DNA of 21,755 bases from Prevotella sp. UBA3837 (GCA_002392835.1 DGHX01000157.1:13359-35113); one strand, 5' to 3'; shown: positions 1 to 8,530, counted from the stretch's first letter. The notes: generated by a model not told the origin, from the letters alone. Made by a program: numbers and translations.

Positions 1-1199
1 GGAAAGTGGAAAGTGGAGAGAGGACAGAGGTTACCGACATCCCCATAGCGGCGGTGCAGAAGGGCGACGTGCTCCTGGTGCGCACCGGCGAGCAGATTCC
101 CGTCGACGGCAAGGTGGTAGGTGGGCAGGCTAGCCCGACCGTCGATGAGAGCATGATGACCGGCGAGGCAGTCCCTGTTGCCAAGGGCGAGGGCGACCAG
201 CTGCTGGCGGGCACCATCGTCAGGCAGGGCATGCTGCACATGCGCGCCGAGGCCGTGGGACAGAAGACCGTCCTGTCGAACATGATCCGCATGGTGCAGG
301 AGGCACAGGCATCGAAGGCCCCCGTGCAGCGCATCGTTGACCGCGTGGCCCTCATCTTCGTGCCCACCGTGGTGCTCTTGTCCGTGCTCACCCTGGTGCT
401 GTGGGTTACCATCGGCGGCAGTCGTCTGCTGCCACAGGCCATTGTCTGCGCCGTGTCGGTGCTGGTCATCGCCTGCCCCTGCGCCATGGGCCTGGCCACC
501 CCCACCGCCCTGATGGTAGGCATAGGCAAGGCCGCCGGGAAGAGCATGCTCATCAAGGACGCCACAGCCCTGGAACAGCTCTGCCGCGTGAATGCCATGG
601 TCGTAGACAAGACGGGCACCATCACCATGCCCTCCGCCGACGGCGACGAGCAGCTGAAGCCACACGCCCGCGAAGCCATTGACGAGCTACAGTCCGAGGG
701 AATCGAGGTGTACATGATGAGCGGCGACCGCCCCGAGCGCGTGGCCCACTGGGCCCATGAGGCCGGCATCCGCCACTATCAGGCCGGTGTGCTGCCTTCC
801 GACAAGGAGCAGCAGGTGAGGCGCCTGCAGGACGAAGGGCGCTGTGTGGCCATGGTGGGCGATGGTGTGAACGACTCGCAGGCCCTGGCCGCTGCCGATG
901 TGAGCATCGCCATGGGCAGCGGCACCGACGTGGCCATGAGCGTGGCACAGCTCACCCTCATAGGCAGCGACCTGCGACGCATACCTCAGGCCCTGAGGCT
1001 GTCGAGGCGCACCGTGGCCACCATCCGCCAGAACCTCTTCTGGGCCTTCATCTACAACCTGGTGTGCATACCCCTGGCCGCAGGCCTGCCCTATCTCTTC
1101 GGAGCCTCCTGGCACATCACGCCCATGTGGGCCTCAGCCCTCATGGCCTTCAGCAGCGTCAGCGTGGTGCTCAACAGCCTGCGCCTGAAGCTGCACTAA
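1..1199 (+). CDS. copA: Copper-translocating P1B-type ATPase, 5' end outside window
   Basis: Inner-membrane pump that exports Cu(I) using ATP. The frame is open to the left edge, so the metal-binding domain and first helices are missing here. Numbering from the codon at base 6: actuator-domain TGEAVP at 52-57, CPC metal site at 157-159 in a membrane helix, phosphorylation motif DKTGT at 201-205, SGD at 239-241, GDGVND hinge at 285-290. The last two helices carry YNxxxxP (350-356) and MxxSS (380-384), the Cu(I)/Ag(I) subgroup signature, so copper rather than zinc or cadmium is favoured. Only 38 residues separate DKTGT from SGD, against about 110-130 in classical CopA, so the nucleotide-binding domain is almost absent. 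No frameshift is visible. The first bases form a heptamer tandem (GGAAAGT). The gene converges on the next one. Confidence 0.9.
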   Translation, partial: KVESGERTEVTDIPIAAVQKGDVLLVRTGEQIPVDGKVVGGQASPTVDESMMTGEAVPVAKGEGDQLLAGTIVRQGMLHMRAEAVGQKTVLSNMIRMVQEAQASKAPVQRIVDRVALIFVPTVVLLSVLTLVLWVTIGGSRLLPQAIVCAVSVLVIACPCAMGLATPTALMVGIGKAAGKSMLIKDATALEQLCRVNAMVVDKTGTITMPSADGDEQLKPHAREAIDELQSEGIEVYMMSGDRPERVAHWAHEAGIRHYQAGVLPSDKEQQVRRLQDEGRCVAMVGDGVNDSQALAAADVSIAMGSGTDVAMSVAQLTLIGSDLRRIPQALRLSRRTVATIRQNLFWAFIYNLVCIPLAAGLPYLFGASWHITPMWASALMAFSSVSVVLNSLRLKLH

Positions 1200-1257
1200 C
1201 CTACCCTGAACGACTCCATACACATCTGAGGGCCAGCCATGCAGCCATGCAGCCGTG

Positions 1258-4200
1258 TCAAGGCAAGGTGACATCGGCAGAACCGAAGGCAATCCCGACA
1301 TTGGTAATGACAGCCTTCACTGCCGTTGAACCATTATCCAGGATAAGGTCCACCAGCTTGGCTACGTCGGCAATAGTCGTCTGGCCGCTGCCGTTCACGT
1401 CGGCGGCTTCCGTCGGTTCAGCCTTTCCCAGAATCATGCTGACCAATGCGGCCACATCGGCCATGTCCATCAGCCCGTTGCCGTCCACATCGACCGTCGG
1501 TGTGGACGGCTGCAGTGTGACGTAGGCCCGACAGGCACCGAGCGAAGCGTCGGCGTCCGACGGATGGCACAGCTTGTCGTCACTGCCAAGGATGAGCACC
1601 GAGCGGTCACCGGCGCTGAAGCTCAGGGGGGCGTAGGTGCCGGCGAAGGTGAGCAGGCCGGTGATGGTGGCGTCGTGACGGACATTGCTGACGGTCACTC
1701 CCTCGAACACAGGGTTGACGAGGTCGCTGCACGTGGCGGCGTTCTGGCCGTCGTAGGCCACGTAGTCAGCGGGCTTGTCCCACTTGATGATGAAGGGCGT
1801 ACCGGCGGGGATGGTCTCAGCGGCGTCGAAGTTCAGCGTCAGCGTGCCGTCGGCGAGGTTGCTCGTCTCGGTGTTGAGCGTCATGGCCTGTACGTTGTCG
1901 CCGCTGAGGGTGCCGCTGGCCGTCGTCACGTCGAAGGGCAGGCAGAGGGTGTTCCACGAGCCGTCCTTGTAGAGCGTGCGGCCTACGAACTGAACGGTGA
2001 GGCCAGTCATTCCGTTGTTGGCGGCTATGATGTCGGCGTTCTTGCTTCCTTCGGGCTGAGCACTGTCATCATCGAGCAGAATCAGCGCATCCCTCCAGTA
2101 GGCCGTCACGGTGATGGTCTGCACGTCGGACTCGTTCCAGATGTAGGGTGCGGTGAAGTAGTCGCCGGGCTGCTTTATCGGGTCTTCTTCGATGTCCGTA
2201 TAATCTACCACCCAGTGGTCGAACACCTTGCCGAGGGGGGCGGTGAAGCCGCAGGCGGGCAGGGTGTAGTGCTGGCCCTTGGTGGCGACGTCGCTGGCCA
2301 TCGTGCCGCTGCCGCCGTTGGCAACGAACACGACGGTGTGGTGCATTTCAACGACCTTGAACTGGAAGGTCTGCGAGCCGCCCCAGTCGCCCGTGCCCTT
2401 GACGGTGGCATTGTAGAACTGGCCGACAACGTAAGAATCGGCATACTCCACGTCGAGGCTATAGTCCGTGCCAACCTCCAACTGCGTCTCGCCGTTCCAT
2501 ACCTGCACGTTTCTTTCCAAAGGATAGTACACGCCGTAGCCGTCGTCGTATGCCTCCATCCCCTTAATCTCGCAGTTGGCGATGTTGAAGGGCGTGATGC
2601 GGAACTCCCGGGTGTTCGTGCCCACGTAGCCGCCCATACCAGTTACGGTGACGGTGGCGGTGACCATCTGCGTGGCGCTGCCCGTGTTGTTGGTTATGGC
2701 GAGGGTGTAGTCAGTGCCCTCGGTCAGCACGGTCTCGTCGTCCTTCACCGTGACGGTGGGCGTGACGGTGGGCTGGCTGGCATCGTAGAGATAGGCCACA
2801 TCGTCCCACGAATCAAAATCGTCCAGACAGATGGTGGTGTAGGCCATCTTCTTGACACTGGTATAGGTAATCCATACCTCTTCATTGGGCATGACGAAGG
2901 TGTTGGTCTCGGTGTCGAGCGTGATGTCCTCGCCGTCACCATTTACCACGCGGATGGTGTACTCGCTGGTGCCGTCGATGACTTCCACCTTCACCGTCTC
3001 GCCGGCGTAGGCCCAATAGACCTGGTTGCTGTTGCCGACATTGTAGCAGCGGAAGATGGTGTTGTCGTAGTTGTAGCGGTGCTGCAATCGCCACTGCGCG
3101 TAGAGCGTCACGACGCCGCCGTCCTCAGCGGTCAGGTTCTGCACCAGGGCCTCGTCCTCGTAGTTGGTGCCGCTGCCGTCGGCCTCGGTGTTCCAGCGCA
3201 GCCACTGGCCAGTAGTGGTCGAGAAGGCGTTCTTGGTCAGCGCCGTTGCCTCTTGGTCGTAGGTCAGGGTCATGTCGGCCATCGTGCCATTGACGGGGAT
3301 GACCGGGTCGAAGTGTACGGTGTAGGTGTTGGCCGTCCACTGGGCGTAGAGCGTCACGGCAGCCCCATTCTCGGCAGTCAGGTTCTGAACCGCCTGTCCA
3401 TCGGTGTAGGCCGTGCCGGTGCCGTCCGCTGCCGTGTTCCAGCCGGTGAAGGTGTAGCCCGTGCGGGTGTAGGCGTTGGCGGTCAGTTCCTTGGGTTCAT
3501 CGTAGGTGAAGGACTGAGCGCTCATTTCGCCGTCTGTCGCGCCATTGCCGTTGAATTGCACAGAATAGGTGTGAGCCGTCCAGTTGGCGGTATAGGCGCG
3601 GTCGCCAGTGGAGCCAGAGGGGATGGTCACGGTCTGGGTGATTCCATCAAGGTCGGTTCCCGTCCACCCGGCGAAGGTATAGCCCGTCTTTATCGGGTTG
3701 TTCAGGGTGATTGCTTCGCTCTCGACGGTATAGCTCACCGGGTTGGAGGCCGCAAAGGTCGCGCCCTCCACGTTGTTGTAAGTGATGGTATACGTAATGG
3801 GCTGGAAGCTAGCTGTCACCGTCACGTTGCTGGCGGGCATGGTGAAGGTGAAGTGCGTGTCGTCCACCTTTGTCGCATCGGTGTTGTTGTATTTCACGCT
3901 GGCGACTTTATAGCCCGTATCGGGGGCTACTGTCACCGTGACAGTGTTTCCGCTCTCAGCCACCGCCGGGGCCGTCGCCGCCCCGTGGACCGTCGCGCCC
4001 ACGGTGATGACATGAGCGTTTGGCGAGGGCTGCAATTCCACGTTCTTGATGGCGGTTTTCTGCGTGTCAGTCAGTGAGCCATAATAATAATTGCCGCTTG
4101 CGTCCTTAAAGAACTTGCCGTCCGCAATGGTCACGCTGCCGCCGTACTCGGCCTTGACCCTGTCTGTCGCTGCGTTGCTCCAATTCAGAGTGGTATTGCC

Positions 4201-6348
4201 GCTGATCTTCTTGGTGTCCAGTATGCCGCCATTGTAAGTGACGCTGCCGTTCACACATGTATTGAATCCCGCTGTCAGATGAACTTCACCGCCATTGACG
4301 TTCAGATTACCGTTAATTGCGCAATTATAATTGCTCACGCCGCAATAAAGCTTTCCTCCGTTCACGGTAACGCTTGTAACTTGGTCACTAATGCTTAAAC
4401 AACTAAGCGTACCCGTGCCATTCTCCTGTCCCCAGATAACGAGGTTGGGTTTGCCGCCACCTGCAGTATTGATGGTCGAGTTGGGCAGGCTAAGTGTTGC
4501 TCCGTCGCAAAGGATGATGTTGATGACTACGCCATTACCTACCAGATTGAATCCGCTGTTGCGGGTCACATTCCCGCCCACGGCATACCAGCCGGAATAC
4601 AAGCCAACCCCGCTGTCGCTTGTAATCCGTTCAGCTTCTACTGTCTGCGTTACGCCGTTCATATCGACGTAAGTGAACGTCTCTTTTACAAAGGCCGCCG
4701 TCACGGTTATGTCCTCAGTGGGCATGTTGAAGGTGTAGCTGTTGTTGGACACGCTGCCGGTCACATCGGTTCCGTTCACGGTCAGGGCGCTCAATCTGTA
4801 GCCTCTTTCGGGGGTGATGGTCAGGGTGACAGAGGCGTTCTCCTCACAGTAGAGCGTGCTGTTGTAGTTGAGTTGCACACCGCTGCTGGCGGTCATACTG
4901 CCACCAGTTACACTGCCGGGGAGGGTAAGCTTGCGCAGCCTGGGCGCGGTAACGCTTTCGCCGTTTCGGCCGACGGCGACGAGCGAACTGCCGCCGTTAT
5001 TGATCGTGCCGCTTTCGCTGTAATAGTAGCAGCCGGTACAGGAACCGTTTAACTTCCAGCCGATAATAGCGCCTGTCGAGCTTGAGTTTCCTTTGAGGGT
5101 CGGGTCGAGGACATAGCAGTTGCTGACAGTCGTTCCACTTGACGAGCCGATCAGTCCGCCAATGCCGTCGCCGAAACTTGTACCGGCAGTATTGCTGGAT
5201 TCCACATTGGGGCTGACGAGGCGCACGTTTTCAATCGTGGCACCATTGGTCATGAAGAAGAGACCAAGATAATTGACCCATTCCTTATGATAAAGCCCGG
5301 TGATATAATGGTCGCCGCCATCATAGGTGCCGCTGAATGGGTGGTTGTAACAGCCGATTCCCGTGAAGCTGCCGCTAAGCGTAATATCGGCGGTTTGCTT
5401 GAAGGTCTTGCCGCTGCAATTATTGCTTTGGCTGTAGGTGGCCAGCGTGTTAAGCGCCTCAGGACTGTCAATGATGAATCCGCCGATTGTCGCGTCATAG
5501 GTCAGACCGTCGATTTCAGACTTCCACTTGGCATAGAAGGTCTTGTCACCCGACGAGTCATAGGGGATGCCCGTAACCGCCGTACCATAAAAATCAGCGT
5601 TGTCGTACCATCCCTCAAAGACGTAGCCCGTGCGCATGGGATCGGAGAGGGTCACGGTCTCGTCGTCCCTGTAGGTGTTGGGGTTGGAAGCCGCGTTGAT
5701 GCCGCCGTTCAGCACATAGGTGATGCTGTAGGTGACAGGTGCTACGTATGAATAGCTCGTGCCGTTAAACGTCACGTTTGCAGCATAAGGTTCGCTTGAT
5801 GAAGTCACAGTAGCGTTGACCGTCGCTGTGAGGCTTGTGTTTTCAGCGCACATGAATGTTGCCGTGCAGGTAGAATGATCGCTCGACCAGTTCCACTTCG
5901 GCTTGAGTGCCGCCACACAGGTGACGGTACAGACTTTTGCGCCTTTGGTGCTTGCATTTGCCGAAAGTTTGTCGTAATCTGTATAGCCGTCGGAACTCTG
6001 CCCCGGAGTGAGGCCGGTTATGTCCGATGCCTTCCAATGAGCCGAAAAATCAGCATTCGTAGCTAAGCTTATGCCGCCACTTTCTCCATTTGTCTTCGCC
6101 ATCAAGTAGCCATATGTGGGGATGTAATTAAGTTGCACGGACGTTGTCTGGGATGTGTTAATCCCCGTCCAGTCCACTCTGTAGAAATGGTCGCTGAAGG
6201 CGAAATAGCCCGAGGCCGTGCCCGACGACGATACCGGTAGAAAGTCGGTAAGGTCAGTCGCCCCCGCCGTCTGTGCGGTGAGCAGGGCGAGGAGCAGCAC
6301 GGTGGCTGTCCTCGCGGTGTGTTGGATGATGTGAATGATGTTGTTCAT
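1258..6348 (-). CDS. Giant exported repeat protein with InlB-type repeats and dockerin-like C-terminus
   Basis: Predicted cell-surface or secreted protein of 1,696 residues, probably binding a host, glycan or neighbouring-cell ligand; no catalytic domain recognised. Residues 1-30 are a signal peptide. InlB B-type (Listeria-Bacteroides) repeats, each with a GYxFxGW-like core and ending in YAxW, lie at about 207-275, 852-923, 927-1004 and 1008-1086, with a diverged one at 1335-1419. GLUG-like motifs occur near 390-415. Beta-rich 'bacterial repeat' segments ending in FxMPxxxxTVTAxF lie at about 482-553 and 795-848. A low-complexity beta-helix-like stretch covers 590-720. Residues 1619-1671 form two dockerin-like calcium loops (DVDGNGLMDMADV and DVNGSGQTTIADV) with following helices. 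No type IX sorting tail is seen. It is divergent from the AraC-type gene across a region with phased direct repeats. Domain limits are by eye. Confidence 0.9.
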   Translation of the reverse strand: MNNIIHIIQHTARTATVLLLALLTAQTAGATDLTDFLPVSSSGTASGYFAFSDHFYRVDWTGINTSQTTSVQLNYIPTYGYLMAKTNGESGGISLATNADFSAHWKASDITGLTPGQSSDGYTDYDKLSANASTKGAKVCTVTCVAALKPKWNWSSDHSTCTATFMCAENTSLTATVNATVTSSSEPYAANVTFNGTSYSYVAPVTYSITYVLNGGINAASNPNTYRDDETVTLSDPMRTGYVFEGWYDNADFYGTAVTGIPYDSSGDKTFYAKWKSEIDGLTYDATIGGFIIDSPEALNTLATYSQSNNCSGKTFKQTADITLSGSFTGIGCYNHPFSGTYDGGDHYITGLYHKEWVNYLGLFFMTNGATIENVRLVSPNVESSNTAGTSFGDGIGGLIGSSSGTTVSNCYVLDPTLKGNSSSTGAIIGWKLNGSCTGCYYYSESGTINNGGSSLVAVGRNGESVTAPRLRKLTLPGSVTGGSMTASSGVQLNYNSTLYCEENASVTLTITPERGYRLSALTVNGTDVTGSVSNNSYTFNMPTEDITVTAAFVKETFTYVDMNGVTQTVEAERITSDSGVGLYSGWYAVGGNVTRNSGFNLVGNGVVINIILCDGATLSLPNSTINTAGGGKPNLVIWGQENGTGTLSCLSISDQVTSVTVNGGKLYCGVSNYNCAINGNLNVNGGEVHLTAGFNTCVNGSVTYNGGILDTKKISGNTTLNWSNAATDRVKAEYGGSVTIADGKFFKDASGNYYYGSLTDTQKTAIKNVELQPSPNAHVITVGATVHGAATAPAVAESGNTVTVTVAPDTGYKVASVKYNNTDATKVDDTHFTFTMPASNVTVTASFQPITYTITYNNVEGATFAASNPVSYTVESEAITLNNPIKTGYTFAGWTGTDLDGITQTVTIPSGSTGDRAYTANWTAHTYSVQFNGNGATDGEMSAQSFTYDEPKELTANAYTRTGYTFTGWNTAADGTGTAYTDGQAVQNLTAENGAAVTLYAQWTANTYTVHFDPVIPVNGTMADMTLTYDQEATALTKNAFSTTTGQWLRWNTEADGSGTNYEDEALVQNLTAEDGGVVTLYAQWRLQHRYNYDNTIFRCYNVGNSNQVYWAYAGETVKVEVIDGTSEYTIRVVNGDGEDITLDTETNTFVMPNEEVWITYTSVKKMAYTTICLDDFDSWDDVAYLYDASQPTVTPTVTVKDDETVLTEGTDYTLAITNNTGSATQMVTATVTVTGMGGYVGTNTREFRITPFNIANCEIKGMEAYDDGYGVYYPLERNVQVWNGETQLEVGTDYSLDVEYADSYVVGQFYNATVKGTGDWGGSQTFQFKVVEMHHTVVFVANGGSGTMASDVATKGQHYTLPACGFTAPLGKVFDHWVVDYTDIEEDPIKQPGDYFTAPYIWNESDVQTITVTAYWRDALILLDDDSAQPEGSKNADIIAANNGMTGLTVQFVGRTLYKDGSWNTLCLPFDVTTASGTLSGDNVQAMTLNTETSNLADGTLTLNFDAAETIPAGTPFIIKWDKPADYVAYDGQNAATCSDLVNPVFEGVTVSNVRHDATITGLLTFAGTYAPLSFSAGDRSVLILGSDDKLCHPSDADASLGACRAYVTLQPSTPTVDVDGNGLMDMADVAALVSMILGKAEPTEAADVNGSGQTTIADVAKLVDLILDNGSTAVKAVITNVGIAFGSADVTLP

Positions 6349-6523
6349 TGTTGTTTGATGTTTTTGTTGTTATACCTTATATTATTATTACGTCTATATG
6401 CCGTTATTTCAAATATTCTTCGTAACTACTGTATGGCGGGTCGCTGTTGTTTTCATCGTTGTCTTATTTGTCGAGGCTCGCATTTTTAAAATGCAAAAAT
6501 ACACTTTGTGTGCGGAAAAAGGC

Positions 6524-6572
6524 GTGTCAGAAACGCAAATGGTGTGTCAGAAACGCGAGGAAAGTGTGTCAG
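6524..6572. promoter_or_regulatory. Three phased direct repeats, candidate regulator sites
   Basis: GTGTCAGAAACGC occurs exactly at 6524-6536 and 6544-6556; its first seven bases recur at 6566-6572. Start-to-start spacing is 20 and 22 bp, about two helical turns, as expected for AraC-family proteins on one face of DNA. The site lies between the divergent repeat-protein gene and the membrane AraC-type gene, 48 bp before the latter's -7 box. Binding by that protein is inferred. Confidence 0.5.
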
Positions 6573-6619
6573 TTCGTCGAATTAACACACTATTTGCCGT
6601 TCTTTTGCAAAAAAAGTTG

Positions 6620-6627
6620 TAACTTTG
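6620..6627 (+). promoter_or_regulatory. Bacteroidetes -7 box of the AraC-type gene
   Basis: TAACTTTG matches the TAnnTTTG consensus exactly. No TTTG sits at the ideal distance; one at 6593-6596 is 23 bp upstream. A transcript would begin near 6630-6634, so the ATG at 6632 would have no leader; this is why the start at 6668 is preferred. Confidence 0.5.
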
Positions 6628-6667
6628 CGGCATGAAAGCCGCCATGTCGGCGTTTCAAGTACAGACT

Positions 6668-7852
6668 ATGGAATTGATGCAGTTTACAGCCATTGTGCTG
6701 ATGATAGGCCTGACGCTGAAGCTCCTGCTGCTGCCCCGCCGGGTGGAGGAGAACAGCGTGACGGGCCGCAGCCGCTGGCTGATGTTCGGCGGCACGGCGC
6801 TGCTGGGCGTTCAGTTCGTGCTGCAGATGGCGCTGGGCTTGCGCGAGAAGGGCGTGACGCAGGCCGTGATGCTCAACCTGACGGTGTTCACGCTCGTGTC
6901 GTGGCTGCTGTCGCTCGCCATACTCCGGCTGCTGACACAAGGAAGACTGAGCCGTGTGGATGCCTGGCTTGGCGGCGGAGTGTGGGCAGCGGAGACGGTG
7001 CTGATAGCGGCGGCGGCAATGACCGACGGCGACTCGCTGCTCGGCGACTCGCCCCTGCTGCGGACGGCCGAGACGGTGGGCAGCGTGCTCTACTTCGCCA
7101 TGCAGTGCTACTATGTGGTGCGCGTCGTCACGCTCTTGCGCCGCATGCGCCGCAGCCTGCACGACTACTACGACTATGACATCAGCCAGCGCATAGAGTG
7201 GATGCAGGTGAGCATCTGGGTGCTGGCCGTGCTGTCGCTGTTCGTGCCCGCCTTCATCTTCGCCCCCGGACGGTGGCTGATGGGCTTCGCCGTGGTGTTC
7301 TTCTACGGCACGTGGTATTTCGTGGACAGTTTCTGCGACTACGTGAAGGGCAGCATGCCAAGGAAAGTGGCAGAAAGCCTCACCCCCGACCCCTCTCCCA
7401 ACAGCCTCACCCCCGGCCCCTCTCGCAAGGAGAGGGGAGTATATAGTTCTTCGGCAGATAATTCCAGCGACAAAGGTAATCACTCCCCTCTCCTTGCGAG
7501 AGGGGCCGGGGGTGAGGCTTCTGGGGGTGAGGCTGTTGAATCCGCAGTTGCCCAGTGGACGGCGCAGGGCGGCCACCGTAAGAGCGGGCTGAACAAGTCG
7601 ATGGTTGCCGGGCAGATGGGTGTGTCGGTCAATCAGCTGAGCCAGTGGCTGCGGCACCGCGACCAAAGCTTCTGGGACTGGCTCTCCGACCTGCGCATCG
7701 ATGAGGCGAAGCGCATCATCAGCCAGCATCGCGACTGGACCAACGAGGCCGTCGCCGATGCCTGCGGCTTCAACGACCGCAGTGCCTTCCAGAAGAAGTT
7801 CAAGCAAAAGACAGGCCTGACTCCGGCAGAGTGGACGGAGCAGGGGGAGTGA
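6668..7852 (+). CDS. Membrane-anchored AraC-family transcriptional regulator
   Basis: Predicted membrane sensor-regulator of 394 residues. Six or seven hydrophobic helices fill about residues 1-225 and probably sense an unknown signal. The C-terminal ~80 residues are an AraC/XylS-type helix-turn-helix: a first helix pair around NKSMVAGQMGVSVNQLSQWL and a second ending in GFNDRSAFQKKFKQKTGLTP, the family signature. The linker (about 237-291) is translated from an inserted palindromic repeat and gives the peptides LTPGPSRKERG and SPLLARGAGGE; the frame is kept. The ORF is open from the ATG at 6632, with further ATGs at 6644 and 6668; 6668 is chosen because a -7 box ends at 6627. The neighbouring divergent repeat protein is the obvious candidate target. 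Confidence 0.88.
   Translation: MELMQFTAIVLMIGLTLKLLLLPRRVEENSVTGRSRWLMFGGTALLGVQFVLQMALGLREKGVTQAVMLNLTVFTLVSWLLSLAILRLLTQGRLSRVDAWLGGGVWAAETVLIAAAAMTDGDSLLGDSPLLRTAETVGSVLYFAMQCYYVVRVVTLLRRMRRSLHDYYDYDISQRIEWMQVSIWVLAVLSLFVPAFIFAPGRWLMGFAVVFFYGTWYFVDSFCDYVKGSMPRKVAESLTPDPSPNSLTPGPSRKERGVYSSSADNSSDKGNHSPLLARGAGGEASGGEAVESAVAQWTAQGGHRKSGLNKSMVAGQMGVSVNQLSQWLRHRDQSFWDWLSDLRIDEAKRIISQHRDWTNEAVADACGFNDRSAFQKKFKQKTGLTPAEWTEQGE
7376..7538. repeat. Palindromic repeat cluster inserted inside a coding sequence
   Basis: Two 38-base arms, 7403-7440 and 7482-7519, are exact reverse complements separated by 41 bases. Each arm also contains its own hairpin (CCCCTCTC / GAGAGGGG). A partial copy precedes the left arm (7376-7400), and a half copy follows the right arm (7523-7538), exactly complementary to 7399-7414 or so. 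The cluster lies in frame in the AraC-type gene and shares its core (ACTCCCCTC...GAGGGG..GGGGG) with repeats at 20779-20817 and 20879-20910. REP- or MITE-like; no transposase nearby. Confidence 0.9.
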
Positions 7853-7864
7853 AAAATACAGTAT

Positions 7865-8275
7865 TTACAAGAACAACTGCTTGAAGTCAGCAAGTTTGAT
7901 GATTCTTGCCTGATGGTATTCCCCAAGGTCGGTAAGATCAGCATCGCCACTAACAATGTAGTCAGCCCCGATGGTATCAGCCAGTGCAAGGATATAGAGG
8001 TCTTTGGGATCGCGAACGGCTGCCGGAGCCACTTCGGCCTCAATGGTGGCAAACTGGCAGTAGGCATGGATGATGGCCAGCAGATCGTCGAGGTCAGTGG
8101 GGCCGAGGTGTTTGCTTATCTTGTCACGGGCAGCCACGTCGCGTATTTCTTCAATAAGACGTGCACAAACATAGACCTCGAAGTGCAGGTCGGTCAGCAT
8201 CCGGCGTACGACTTGCACCTGATGGCCAAGAAGGAACGATATCCAAAGATTGGTGTCGATGATGACTTTCTTCAT
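7865..8275 (-). CDS. PIN-domain toxin of a toxin-antitoxin pair
   Basis: Predicted 136-residue ribonuclease of the PIN superfamily, resembling the family annotated as 'putative toxin-antitoxin system toxin component, PIN family'. Likely metal-binding acidic residues are D7 in IDTNLW, E42/E43, D89/D92 in RDPKDLYIL, and D111/D113 in SGDADL; all positions expected of an active nuclease are filled. The start ATG overlaps the antitoxin stop by four bases (ATGA), so the two are translationally coupled. It ends 12 bases from the stop of the converging AraC-type gene. The RNA target is unknown. Confidence 0.88.
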   Translation of the reverse strand: MKKVIIDTNLWISFLLGHQVQVVRRMLTDLHFEVYVCARLIEEIRDVAARDKISKHLGPTDLDDLLAIIHAYCQFATIEAEVAPAAVRDPKDLYILALADTIGADYIVSGDADLTDLGEYHQARIIKLADFKQLFL

Positions 8276-8490
8276 TTGGCGTATCTCACGGCTTTTATCT
8301 CGTCCATGATTTCCTCTTCAGTCAATGCTGGCGTTGTTGGACGACTGTTTGCGAAACGATTGAGCAGCTGCTCGCGGGTCTCGGCCTGCCATCCGAACTT
8401 GCGGATAAGTTCCCGGAAGAGCGACCAGTCTGCGGAAGGCACATTGACGTAAACGCCTTGCATCTGTACATTGTTTGCCATTATTGCCAT
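8272..8490 (-). CDS. Antitoxin partner of the PIN toxin
   Basis: A 72-residue protein directly upstream of and overlapping the PIN toxin by four bases, the usual antitoxin position. The N-terminal part (VYVNVPSADWSLFRELIRKF) suggests a short strand and helix that could bind DNA as a dimer. The C-terminal tail LTEEEIMDEIKAVRYAK is acidic then basic, like toxin-wrapping tails of other antitoxins. I do not recognise a named antitoxin family; the function rests on gene order. Met-4 (8481) is an alternative start. A perfect palindrome lies three bases before the start. Confidence 0.75.
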   Translation of the reverse strand: MAIMANNVQMQGVYVNVPSADWSLFRELIRKFGWQAETREQLLNRFANSRPTTPALTEEEIMDEIKAVRYAK

Positions 8491-8493
8491 AAT

Positions 8494-8530
8494 CTTAACA
8501 TGTTAAGTTGAATATTCGCGTGCAAAGTTA
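8494..8530 (-). promoter_or_regulatory. Toxin-antitoxin promoter and candidate operator
   Basis: On the minus strand TAACTTTG (8530-8523) is an exact TAnnTTTG -7 box. Downstream lies CTTAACATGTTAAG (8494-8507), a perfect 14-bp palindrome three bases before the antitoxin start, a plausible site for autorepression. No clear -33 box was found. Confidence 0.55.

Noticed and set aside
1564..4077. 837-codon open frame on the plus strand
   Set aside because: Antisense to the giant repeat protein; composition is rich in V, G, H, A as expected of a shadow frame, with no recognisable domain. The minus-strand frame has a signal peptide and clear repeats.
6398..6622. 74-codon open frame on the plus strand in the divergent intergenic region
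   Set aside because: It overlaps the phased direct repeats and -7 box, and another frame overlaps it. The hydrophobic start is tempting, but there is no coding support.
6590..7807. 405-codon open frame on the minus strand
   Set aside because: Antisense to the AraC-type gene; His/Gln/Arg-rich low-complexity translation.
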